A DNA stretch of 64,000 nt from Natrinema sp. DC36. GTDB lineage: Archaea; Halobacteriota; Halobacteria; Halobacteriales; Natrialbaceae. The translations under genes and the position numbers were made by a program. The stretch covers positions 62,001 to 126,000 of the forward strand of contig NZ_CP084473.1 of NCBI RefSeq assembly GCF_020405225.1, read 5' to 3'. Positions 50,905-58,627 of the stretch are shown here, piece by piece. Positions within the stretch are counted from its first letter, which is position 1, and the number at the start of each line of letters is the position of its first letter. Below the pieces are notes generated by a model. That model saw only the letters and a list, made by a program, of their open reading frames with translations, was not told the DNA's origin and ran no database searches.

Positions 50905-51297
50905 ATGTCCTACGAGCCACCGACCCCACCGGCGAACCTCCCAACGGAAATAGTCACCACGCTCAACGAGTCCACTCCGGAGCACCTCCAGGACGTTGCT
51001 ACGTACGCTGAGGAGCTAGCCGAACACAAGGAACGCGAAGCTCGTCTCGAGGAGGAGGCAGACAAGGATGGGGTAGAGGAACGACCAGACGACCTACCGG
51101 ACGACGTCCCCGCAAAGGCGACGATCACGATCTAGGAAATCAACGACAATCGTTACTACTACTGGCAGTGGAAGGAAGGCGAAAAAGTGACCTCCAAATA
51201 CAAAGGTCCGGTCAATCCAGACCTTCGAGGCCAGCACCGAGATCGCCACCGAAACCACGTGAGTATTTCCTCAGTACTGGTTGCTGGCTGTGAGTAA
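50905..51297 (+). pseudogene. DUF6788-like gene interrupted by TAG
   Basis: MSYEPPTPPANLPTEIVTTL then HLQDVATYAEELAEHKEREA and DDLPDDVPAKATITI-TAG-EINDNRYYYWQWKEGEKVTS KYKGPV. The part after the TAG (51133-51135) is in the same frame and matches the (I/V)NxRYYYWQWREG core of DUF6788-type haloarchaeal proteins. A single nonsense codon splits helix and core. It is either a pseudogene or, less likely, a recoded stop. Confidence 0.65.
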
Positions 51298-51454
51298 GCG
51301 TACTGCTGGGGGTTCGATGTCTCGAGAAACGCCGGCCAGAGACCGGCGTTAGAGCCCCCTATCACTCAAGTGATGTGTCCATTGGGGGAAGCTGCCTGAA
51401 ATTTGGCACCGATACCACGGATCCTTCTACTGGACTCTGGAATCAACTAGTGGT

Positions 51455-51484
51455 GTTTATCGCCCCAGAAGGGGTGAAGGGGGC
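51455..51484 (+). promoter_or_regulatory. leader element 9, upstream of the intact TFB
   Basis: GTTTATCGCCCCAGAAGGGG then TGAAGGGGGC, 58 bp before ATG 51513. Confidence 0.55.
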
Positions 51485-51512
51485 TGATCAGTTGTCCTCT
51501 TCGGAGTTATCG

Positions 51513-52442
51513 ATGGTAACGAGAGACATCTACACGACTGCGTTTGACGAAGGCGTTCAGACGACTACAACTACCTGCCCAGACTGTGGCGGCAGCGTTC
51601 GAACGATTGACCGCGAGACGATCTGTGAAGACTGTGGACGTATCCTTGAGGACACTAAACTAGATCGAGGACCAGACTGGGGTCGACATGACGAGCAGGG
51701 ATCCAAGAGACGGACCGGTGCCCCGCTGACACCGACACGCCACGATCGAGGCCTTTCCACCGAGATCGGGTACAAGCAAGACGGACATGGAAACGCCCTC
51801 TCGAACACGAAGCGCCGACAATTGAACCGGCTGCGTCGCGAACAGTCCCGTGCCCAGTGGCAGTCGAAAGCTGAACGGAACTTCGCCTATGGACTCGGTG
51901 AAATCCGGCGAATGGTCGCGAGTCTCGGCCTCCCACAGAGTATCCGGGATCAGGCGTGTTCGCTGTTCCGAACGGCACAGTCCGAACAGTTCTGCCGCGG
52001 ACGATCCCTCGAAGCGGTGGCTGCAGCCAGTATCTACGCAACTGCTCGGTGTAACGGACTCGGACGGCCACGGGCAGAAGTCGCAGCCTGTGCGCGCTGT
52101 GATCAGCAGAAACTCACTAACGCCTACACCGTGATGAACGTCGAACTCGAGTTACCGACACAGCCGATTGCAGCAACAGATCGGATTCCCAGGCTTGCGA
52201 CAGAACTCGAGGTTCCGGATCACGTACGGCGACGAGCACTCGATCTCGCACAGACGGCACGCGAACGCGGAATGACGATCGGCCGCCGACCGAGTGGCGT
52301 CGCAGCGGGCTGTCTCTATCTCGCTGCCCAGCGAGTCGGATTCTGTCTCTCTCAACAGCAGATCGCCGATATCGCAGGAACATCACCAAACACGCTCCGC
52401 AGTCGGCGAGACGAACTACTCGAGATTGAAGCGGAAGCTTGA
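51513..52442 (+). CDS. tfb: transcription initiation factor TFB (intact copy)
   Basis: 309 residues from ATG 51513. Zinc ribbon CPDCGGSVRTIDRETICEDC at about 20-39, B-reader/linker GAPLTPTRHDRGLSTEIGYK, then two cyclin-fold repeats: GRSLEAVAAASIYATARCNG in the first and GRRPSGVAAGCLYLAAQRVG in the second, with a C-terminal HTH SQQQIADIAGTSPNTLRSRR. TFB bridges TBP and RNA polymerase and contacts the BRE. Plasmid-type TFBs act like alternative initiation factors. Its own promoter carries the leader element shared by ten other sites here. Relatives: 37594 (decayed) and 57477 (5'-truncated). Confidence 0.92.
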   Translation: MVTRDIYTTAFDEGVQTTTTTCPDCGGSVRTIDRETICEDCGRILEDTKLDRGPDWGRHDEQGSKRRTGAPLTPTRHDRGLSTEIGYKQDGHGNALSNTKRRQLNRLRREQSRAQWQSKAERNFAYGLGEIRRMVASLGLPQSIRDQACSLFRTAQSEQFCRGRSLEAVAAASIYATARCNGLGRPRAEVAACARCDQQKLTNAYTVMNVELELPTQPIAATDRIPRLATELEVPDHVRRRALDLAQTARERGMTIGRRPSGVAAGCLYLAAQRVGFCLSQQQIADIAGTSPNTLRSRRDELLEIEAEA

Positions 52443-52731
52443 TACAGCAAACCAGAGGAACGCTTGCAACCAGTAGTTGCTAGTTCGGTTTCTTTATTCA
52501 GATATTTGGGTGAGATGGATTGGGCGACTCGGTAACTACATGTGCTTATTGACTACTGGGGTTCCTGCCAATCAGCGTATCTGTTCGAAGAGTTATGATG
52601 GATACAGAGCGCGAATCTCGCCCAGTAACAGGTCACGAGTCTGGGCGCGGGAAGCGTTCGATACAGAGGAACTAGCTGGCATTGACTAGATGGCTTTATG
52701 CCGACAGACCGCCTCTCAGATAGCGGTTCAC

Positions 52732-53304
52732 ATGAAGACACAGTACTACACCGCGACGAGTATCGACGGGTATCTTGCCGACGAGGACAATTCACTCGAC
52801 TGGCTGTTCCAGTTCGGAGAGATTGATGAGATTGAGGGCGTCCAGGACAGCTTCCCACAGTTCGTCGAGCACGTTGGCGCGGTGGCCATGGGTTCGACGA
52901 CGTATGAGTGGGTCGTCGAGCAGGAGGGCCTCTTAGAGGAGCCGGAACAGTGGCCGTACGAGGACCCGGTCTGGGTGTTTAGCAGTCGAGAATTACCGAT
53001 GGTCGACGGGGCCGACATACACTTCGTGCGGGGAGACGTTGCGCCCGTCCATGCGGAGATGGTGAGGGCCGCAGACGGGAAAAACGTCTGGCTCGTCGGT
53101 GGCGGTGACCTCGTCGGCCAGTTCCACGATCAGGGGCTACTTGATGAGATCATTCTCAGCGTTGCGCCTGTCACGCTCGCTTCGGGTGCACCACTCCTGC
53201 CTCGCAGGATCACTACCCCGCCCTTGCGACTGACTGACGTACAAAAACAGGGTGACGTTTTTGCGGAGTTGACCTACGAGGTACAACACTCCAGCCAAGG
53301 CTAA
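52732..53304 (+). CDS. dihydrofolate reductase-family (RibD C-terminal-like) protein
   Basis: 190 residues from ATG 52732: MKTQYYTATSIDGYLADEDN then SLDWLFQF, AVAMGSTTYEWVVEQEGLLE, VWVFSSREL, NVWLVGGGDLVGQFHDQGLL and DEIILSVAPVTLASGAPLLP. This is the RibD-C/DHFR-like fold with its NADP-binding GGG loop. Members reduce pteridine- or flavin-precursor-like substrates; the exact substrate is unknown. An upstream in-frame ATG would add 14 residues without family similarity. Confidence 0.85.
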   Translation: MKTQYYTATSIDGYLADEDNSLDWLFQFGEIDEIEGVQDSFPQFVEHVGAVAMGSTTYEWVVEQEGLLEEPEQWPYEDPVWVFSSRELPMVDGADIHFVRGDVAPVHAEMVRAADGKNVWLVGGGDLVGQFHDQGLLDEIILSVAPVTLASGAPLLPRRITTPPLRLTDVQKQGDVFAELTYEVQHSSQG

Positions 53305-53447
53305 TTCTTGCTTAGTACCGTTGTTACTCATGGAGTTTTCTTATCGTTTTAATAGAATAGTTGTGCTGTTGGCAGAGTTGGCAGTGAACATGCACGCCCG
53401 CAAGAGGGGTTCGCAGCTGCCCTAGGTATCACACAAAGGCGGGCTCC

Positions 53448-54248
53448 TCACCAGCCCATTCCCGGATTTTCGGCGGCCTGCCGTACCCAGGAGGCGACCT
53501 GCTCCTCGTCCAGCAGGTCCGTTTCTTCGAGGTCCAGGGCCTGTCTGTCCGGCCCCGTACCGCTGGGGGGCCTCGGATCGAGGTACGATTCGGCTACGAA
53601 CGCGAGCTTCACGTGTTTCGAGAACGCGCTGAACGAGGCGAACCATCCCTGCTCTTCGGCGCCGTAGAACGGCTGGTGCCACTTCACGGCGCGGCGCACG
53701 TCGGGCACTTCCTGCTGGATGATCTCGTCGAACCGCGTCGCAACCTCGCGCTTCCACCCCGGCAGCGCTGTGATGAACGCCTTCACCGCTGCTGAGCCGT
53801 CGGTGTCGTCGTCCTTCCTAGCCGCTTGATACCGTTTTTGGTGTTTCCCCCACTCTTCCTCGGTGGGAACCTGGTCCGGCAACTTGACCTCCCCGAACTC
53901 CTCGTCCACGATGGTGGTCTCTCCCTCTCGGCCCGACATCGCGGTCACGACCAGGACCGGGTCAGATTCATCTGGTCCCGAATACAGATCGAAGTCCAGG
54001 CGCAACGTCCCCTCTCGCCAGTGGCGAGCGAAGCCCACCCAGCCGTCGGGGTGGTCGTCCCGGGGGTCTTCCTCGACTCGGAACAGACCCAGCAGTGCTG
54101 GGATGGCGTCGGCACCCCACTGGAGTCCGCGATCCGGGTCCGTGAACTGGACCCCCTCATCGTGGCCTTTCTCGTAGTAAGGCGCTCTGATTACTCGGTT
54201 CGCCAGCACAAGGTCGCTGACCTGTTGCGCCGTAATTGAACTGGGCAT
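53448..54248 (-). CDS. DUF1801/YdhG-like protein with N-terminal extension
   Basis: 266 residues from ATG 54248 (MPSSITAQQVSDLVLANRVI). The C-terminal 110 residues fit DUF1801: AAVKAFITALPGWKREVATR, FDEIIQQEVPDVRRAVKWHQ, PFYGAEEQGWFASFSAFSKH VKLAF. The N-terminal 150 residues (PDRGLQWGADAIPALLGLFR, GRTLRLDFDLYSG-like) are not assigned. The family has a frataxin-like fold of uncertain role. Followed by the ArsR/SRPBCC operon on the same strand, whose SRPBCC member is often found beside DUF1801 genes. Confidence 0.75.
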   Translation of the reverse strand: MPSSITAQQVSDLVLANRVIRAPYYEKGHDEGVQFTDPDRGLQWGADAIPALLGLFRVEEDPRDDHPDGWVGFARHWREGTLRLDFDLYSGPDESDPVLVVTAMSGREGETTIVDEEFGEVKLPDQVPTEEEWGKHQKRYQAARKDDDTDGSAAVKAFITALPGWKREVATRFDEIIQQEVPDVRRAVKWHQPFYGAEEQGWFASFSAFSKHVKLAFVAESYLDPRPPSGTGPDRQALDLEETDLLDEEQVASWVRQAAENPGMGW

Positions 54249-54388
54249 ACTATAATCACTCACCGAAAGGTGGTCCAGCATCACTAAGACCCCTATGGTT
54301 CAACATGTTTGTGACAATACCTGTCGCTCGTGCTCGGCTGTCTCCGGAGCTACCTGGCGAAAGTTTAGTCGAATACATGGCTCGTCGG

Positions 54389-54616
54389 TCACCCTATCAC
54401 CAACTGGAACACAACGAATCCAGTGACGAAGAAGAGGACGATACCGACGAGAGCGTGTAGCGAGGGGTGCATCGCACTACCCGCCAGCAACGAGTAGTGT
54501 GCCCCAGTAGCCAGGAGGATCGAGAGCAGTACGGAGAGGCTGATCTTCCCCCACTCCGTGTTTTCACCAGTCCTGGAGTCTTCGCCCGCGTTTCTGGGAG
54601 TGGAGTCGGTCGACAT
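54389..54616 (-). CDS. small two-span membrane protein (75 aa)
   Basis: An acidic head (MSTDSTPRNAGEDSRTGENT) then two helices: ISLSVLLSILLATGAHYSLL and LHALVGIVLFFVTGFVVFQL. It starts 2 bases after the SRPBCC stop, so it is the third gene of the ArsR operon. Function unknown. Confidence 0.6.
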   Translation of the reverse strand: MSTDSTPRNAGEDSRTGENTEWGKISLSVLLSILLATGAHYSLLAGSAMHPSLHALVGIVLFFVTGFVVFQLVIG

Positions 54617-54618
54617 GG

Positions 54619-55113
54619 TCAGCCCTCCACCTGGCCAGCGAGCTTCTCGAGGGAGTCTTCCCAGGCCTCCGCGACCCCGTACTCCTCGATATCGACGTCC
54701 TCGGGGATGCCCTCTAGACGGAGAGTGATCTCGGTCCCGTCAGGAACGCTATCCAGAGTGACCGTCACAGTACTGTGGTCATCACCCTCTCCTGTCTCCT
54801 CGGTCCAGACAATCTTCTCGCCGCGTTCTAGTTCCCGATAGGTTCCTTCGAACGTGTGGGAGTACTGGTCCATCCCCTCTGCCTCGCCGACGTTCTCGAT
54901 TCGGAAGGACCCGCCCTCCTCAGCCTCAACCTCCTGGACGTCGGCGCGGAATCCTTCCGGGGGCGCCCACACAGCCATGTCCGGGGGGTTCAGGAACGCC
55001 TCATAGACCCGCTCGGGGGACGCTTCTATTACACGCTTTACAGTTATACACTGTCCTCCGTCCACAGTGTTCTCCGTCGTCGGTGCATCGCCTTCGTTGG
55101 GATTGTTTGTCAT
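54619..55113 (-). CDS. SRPBCC/AHSA1-domain protein
   Basis: 164 residues from ATG 55113 (MTNNPNEGDAPTTENTVDGG). CITVKRVIEASPERVYEAFL, NPPDMAVWAPPEGFRADVQE, GGSFRIENVG, SHTFEGTYRELERGEKIVWT and GVAEAWEDSLEKLAGQVEG are the AHSA1 (activator of Hsp90 ATPase-like) signature of small hydrophobic-ligand binders. The start overlaps the arsR stop (ATGA). Such SRPBCC genes are classically coupled to an ArsR repressor. Confidence 0.88.
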   Translation of the reverse strand: MTNNPNEGDAPTTENTVDGGQCITVKRVIEASPERVYEAFLNPPDMAVWAPPEGFRADVQEVEAEEGGSFRIENVGEAEGMDQYSHTFEGTYRELERGEKIVWTEETGEGDDHSTVTVTLDSVPDGTEITLRLEGIPEDVDIEEYGVAEAWEDSLEKLAGQVEG

Positions 55114-55448
55114 TGGTCTTCGTTCTCCAGATGGTTGGCCAGCGCATCCAAGCGGTCCTCCCAGAAGACGCGGTATTGGGTTAGCCACCCGAACGCCGCG
55201 GAAAGCGGTACAGCATCGAGGTGGCAGCGACGAACGGTACCGTCCTTCTTAACGTCGATCAAGCCAGCGTCCTCCAGCACGCGCAGGTGCTTGGATATGG
55301 CAGGCAGGGAAATGTCGTGAGGTTCGGCCAACTCGCTCACACTTTCGGGACCGTCGGTCAACTGTTCGAGAATTGACCGACGGATCGGGTGTGAGAGTGC
55401 CTGGAAGACTGCGTCGAGGTCCAGACCGGCTGGCTCCTGTTCAACCAT
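55110..55448 (-). CDS. ArsR-family repressor
   Basis: 112 residues: VFQALSHPIRRSILEQLTDG, PESVSELAEPHDISLPAISK, HLRVLEDAGLIDVKKDGTVR, RCHLDAVPLSAAFGWLTQYR. An ArsR winged helix of the subgroup paired with SRPBCC proteins; no metal-binding Cys cluster, so it is not a classical arsenic or metal sensor. The first gene of a three-gene operon; the AT-rich TTAACCTTCTAGTTAA palindrome just upstream (about 55477) is a candidate operator. Confidence 0.88.
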   Translation of the reverse strand: MVEQEPAGLDLDAVFQALSHPIRRSILEQLTDGPESVSELAEPHDISLPAISKHLRVLEDAGLIDVKKDGTVRRCHLDAVPLSAAFGWLTQYRVFWEDRLDALANHLENEDQ

Positions 55449-55476
55449 CTAATCAAGTATACGAGCCTCAACTATT

Positions 55477-55493
55477 TAACCTTCTAGTTAAAT
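55477..55493. promoter_or_regulatory. palindrome upstream of arsR
   Basis: TTTAACCTTCTAGTTAAA contains TTTAAC..nn..GTTAAA-type symmetry and overlaps the probable TATA box of the minus-strand operon. Confidence 0.4.
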
Positions 55494-55642
55494 AGTCGCT
55501 CAGGGCACATTGAAGTTGGATGCAATAACCCACTTTCGACGAATTAATCCATTCACCCGTCACAATGTCTGCATGTAGCGATCTGATGAATCCATCCTCT
55601 CTATGCAGCACCGGGTGATCTACCAGAAGGGGGGTTGTTCGG

Positions 55643-56347
55643 TTATTTGTGGTGGACTCGACGGAGTGCATCGGCGGTCGCGGTTCCGGATATCCGGATG
55701 TACTTCTGGGCAGTCGCCAGGTCACTCCATCCCATCAGTGCTTGTAGCGGTACCAGGGCTACTCCCTTGTACGCATGATGGCTGGCTGCTGTTGCCCGCA
55801 GACAGTGTGGATAAATTCGTCCAGTGAGATTCGCTTGTTCGGCGGCTTCTTCGACGCGTCGGTTGACCGTTGACCGCGACCGTGGGAAGCCACTATAGCG
55901 GTTTGCGAACCGTTCAATACAGAGTTCGATTCGCAGTGAGAGATCAAAGGGGATTGACCGAGCTGACGCGACAGTCTTAGGGTGCCAGCGTGAAGCGATA
56001 GCGTCGGTTTCAGTCAGTTGGTCATTGTGAGCGACTTCCTGTCGGGCCTGTCGCCGACAGTAACCACAGTCACACGGCTCGTGCTGTGGAATCCGAATGA
56101 GCTTGCGGTTCCAGTCTAACCAAGCGCTATGAAAGTGTGCGATTTCCCCAGCGCGAAGGCCAAGCCGACCGCCGAGCAGACAGATGAACCGCGCCTCGAA
56201 GCCACGCGGTGCTGGCAGATCACCACACGCCTCTAATAGCAGTTCGAATTCTCGGTCGTTGAGTACATCTTCATGGGAATGGCGGGTGGTCAGTGCCTGT
56301 CGGTGTCGGTCGGCCCATTCGTTCTTCGACGTTCCTTGATGAACCAT
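55643..56347 (-). CDS. tyrosine recombinase (integrase)
   Basis: 234 residues from ATG 56347 (MVHQGTSKNEWADRHRQALT). Catalytic residues: LLGGRLGLRAGEIAHF (Arg), HCLRATAASHHAYKG (H-x-x-R), LMGWSDLATAQKYIRISG (W/H and Tyr nucleophile). A Cys-rich insert, CDCGYCRRQ, lies after the first Arg. It lacks the long N-terminal arm-binding domain; such short enzymes occur on haloarchaeal plasmids. It may integrate or resolve this element. Confidence 0.85.
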   Translation of the reverse strand: MVHQGTSKNEWADRHRQALTTRHSHEDVLNDREFELLLEACGDLPAPRGFEARFICLLGGRLGLRAGEIAHFHSAWLDWNRKLIRIPQHEPCDCGYCRRQARQEVAHNDQLTETDAIASRWHPKTVASARSIPFDLSLRIELCIERFANRYSGFPRSRSTVNRRVEEAAEQANLTGRIYPHCLRATAASHHAYKGVALVPLQALMGWSDLATAQKYIRISGTATADALRRVHHK

Positions 56348-56478
56348 CCTTTGCAGGAGTGTGGTGACCGAGAATGAGTATTCCCCAGACCAACGACAAC
56401 TACCAGCCACTCTGCTACATAGAGAGCGCATCTCTTGCTCTCCATTTACAGTTGTACCTGGTGTAGCCCGAAAACGGG

Positions 56479-57270
56479 TTAGCGTTCTCCAGCTTGTACG
56501 TCGAAAGAGGCGGTAATCAGCTCGCCATCGGGCTTCGCCTGGAGGAAGAGACGGTATCCACCGGTGGTAGGGAATCGAACGGCGAATCGAACGATACCGT
56601 CTTCTGGGTTTGTCTCTTCGGGGTGAACGTGAAGATATGCGAGGTCACCGTCTCGAAGCGCTACGAGGTGGCCGAGTGCACCGAGATACGGATCGAGATG
56701 AGCGACGCCGCCTCCGCCCTGATGCACCTCGAACTCGATATCGACAGTCTCACCCGCAGGGATCTGGTCTGATGAAAGTTCGACACTGTATCCCTGGACT
56801 GCGGCCTCTCGTGTGGTTTGCGGACGCTCTACGTACTGAGCCGGCCCCGACGATAGTACATCTACACCGAGTGTCGTCGGCTGACCATCTACCAGGACGT
56901 CAACGAATGCCCGGTAAACGCCGGGATCGGGAAGGACCAACTCTACTGACCACGTCCCGTCGTCGGCCAGTGTCGGATGAAGATGCTGGAAACGCGTGAG
57001 GTCACGACGGACGAGAATCAAGTGAGCAAGCTGGTCATGCGTATCTTCGAACTCTGTGACCACGCCACCATTCTCATCGTGTATCTGGTACGTCCACTCG
57101 TGGGTTTTCCCCGGCTCCAATCGCGTCTCGGATGCCTCAAGCTGGAGTTGATCTGCGGCGACGGTTAGTCCACCTGGGTGAGCATGACTACCCGCGTCAG
57201 TGTACCCGTGAGGAGCATCGTGACCGTGGTGAGTGACTGTGGACTCCGGATCGTGATTGTCGTTATCCAT
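56479..57270 (-). CDS. His-rich beta-sandwich protein, metal-resistance-type
   Basis: 263 residues from ATG 57270 (MDNDNHDPESTVTHHGHDAP). The His-rich head is followed by two beta-sandwich repeats, each with conserved His clusters: LAHLILVRRDLTRFQHLHPT and LGHLVALRDGDLAYLHVHPE. Ends TGGYRLFLQAKPDGELITAS. I recall such proteins beside copper or heavy-metal ATPases. No signal peptide is visible, so the gene may have lost its 5' end, and sequence upstream of 57321 is element debris. Confidence 0.6.
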   Translation of the reverse strand: MDNDNHDPESTVTHHGHDAPHGYTDAGSHAHPGGLTVAADQLQLEASETRLEPGKTHEWTYQIHDENGGVVTEFEDTHDQLAHLILVRRDLTRFQHLHPTLADDGTWSVELVLPDPGVYRAFVDVLVDGQPTTLGVDVLSSGPAQYVERPQTTREAAVQGYSVELSSDQIPAGETVDIEFEVHQGGGGVAHLDPYLGALGHLVALRDGDLAYLHVHPEETNPEDGIVRFAVRFPTTGGYRLFLQAKPDGELITASFDVQAGER

Positions 57271-57436
57271 ACCCAATGTACGCCCGCCATCACCTACTGT
57301 CTTGTCCTGCTCGATTATCAACCAATAGAGCCGGAAACGACGAAATCAGGTATCTTGGAGAATATACGCTCTATATTTAGCAGACGGCTTTTGGCATAGT
57401 TCGGATAGATCGATAGCCGCTTCGGCAACTGCTTGC

Positions 57437-57476
57437 CCTGTACGTAACGCGATTTTCGCGCGACCTTCTGAATAAA
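57437..57476. repeat. 40-bp dispersed repeat, copy B
   Basis: Begins CCTGTACGTAACGCGATTTT. Its end is exactly where TFB copy 3 begins (GAATAAA then the TFB frame). Confidence 0.8.
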
Positions 57477-58283
57477 GAAACTGGACTCATCCTCGAGGAG
57501 AACAAACTCGATCGAGGGCCTGATTGGGGACGGAGTGACGGACAGAAATCGAAGAAACGGACTGGTGCACCACTGACGCCAACGCGTCACGACCGCGGTC
57601 TGTCCACTGAAATCGGCTATCACCGAGATGGGAACAGAAACACGCTCTCGAGTCAGAAGCGACGGCAGCTGAACCGACTGCGTCGCGAACAGTCTCGCGC
57701 ACAGTGGCAGTCGAAATCGGAACGGAACCTCGCGTATGGCCTCAGTGAAGTCCGGCGAATCGTCGCTCGTCTCGGTCTCGCGGAGAGTATCCGTGACCAG
57801 GCGTGTACGCTCTTCCGACGGGCCCAATCCGAAGGGCTTTGTCAGGGTCGGTCGCTCGAGGCGGTAGCTGCAGCCAGTGTCTATGCAACAATGCGGTGTA
57901 ACGGGCTTGGACGATCGCGGACAGAAGTCGCTACCAGTGCTCGCTGTGATCAGGAGAGACTCACCAACGCCTACGACGCCATGAACGTCGACCTCGAGTT
58001 ACCGGCACAGCCAATATCGGCGATCGATCGCATTCCAAAACTAGCGACGGAGCTCGAGGTACCGGACTGGGTCCGTCGACGGGCAGTTGACCTCGCACAG
58101 CAGGCGAGTGAAGCTGGACTCACGATCGGCCGTCGGCCGAGTGGCGTCGCAGCGGGGTGTCTGTATCTCGCTGCTGAGCGAGCTGGAGTGTGTCTCTCAC
58201 AACACCAGATCGCCGATACTGCAGGAACATCGCCGAATACACTTCGAAATCGACGGGACGAGCTACTCGAGCTCGATTCCTGA
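57477..58283 (+). pseudogene. TFB copy 3, 5'-truncated
   Basis: Reads ETGLILEENKLDRGPDWGRS then GAPLTPTRHDRGLSTEIGYH and two complete cyclin folds (GRSLEAVAAASVYATMRCNG; GRRPSGVAAGCLYLAAERAG), ending NTLRNRRDELLELDS-stop. The zinc ribbon and start codon are absent; the 40-bp repeat abuts the break. The frame is otherwise intact, so this is either a pseudogene or a ribbon-less TFB if a start exists upstream (none seen; CTG/TTG only). Confidence 0.82.
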
Positions 58284-58347
58284 TTCGATCAGAAAGAAAC
58301 GGATAAGATGGAGGCAGCGAGGTTTGCTCGAACGGTGACTCGTGTAG

Positions 58348-58375
58348 GTTTTTCATCCCTATGGGGTGAGGGGCG
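58348..58375 (+). promoter_or_regulatory. leader element 10 (orphan)
   Basis: GTTTTTCATCCCTATGGGGT then GAGGGGCG. The expected start at about +50 exists (ATG 58397) but opens only seven codons, so its gene has been lost. Confidence 0.5.
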
Positions 58376-58416
58376 TTCTCAGAATAGAGTATCCCAATGA
58401 TTACGCGCGTTGCTGA

Positions 58417-58456
58417 TTAACCAACACAGACGAATAGGCCACGTTTCGTTGGTTAA
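58417..58456. promoter_or_regulatory. inverted repeat IR-5
   Basis: TTAACCAACAC - 18 bp - TCGTTGGTTAA; the spacer starts AGACGAAT as in IR-2. Confidence 0.65.
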
Positions 58457-58558
58457 CAGAATAATCTCCGTTCGAGAAGCGAGTCTCAGCGAGCCTTACC
58501 CCCTATGACCCTCAGACAGGATAGTTCTCCTCTTCGAGATGTCTGCGTCAAATAGAGA

Positions 58559-58620
58559 GTGAATATCACTTCAGGAAAAATACTACTATCGTAGTTAGAT
58601 TTATAATTAAAGATATTCAC
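58559..58620. promoter_or_regulatory. 9-bp inverted repeat around the GH97 promoter
   Basis: GTGAATATC ... GATATTCAC with a 44-bp spacer containing an AT-rich TATA-like stretch (TTAGATTTATAATTA); ends 7 bp before the start codon. Confidence 0.4.
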
Positions 58621-58627
58621 AGGGCAG

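Noticed and set aside
23181-58456. TTAACCAACA inverted repeats as MITE ends
   Set aside because: At 40-42 bp in total they are too short for a MITE and show no target duplications; the constrained spacing fits a protein-binding site.
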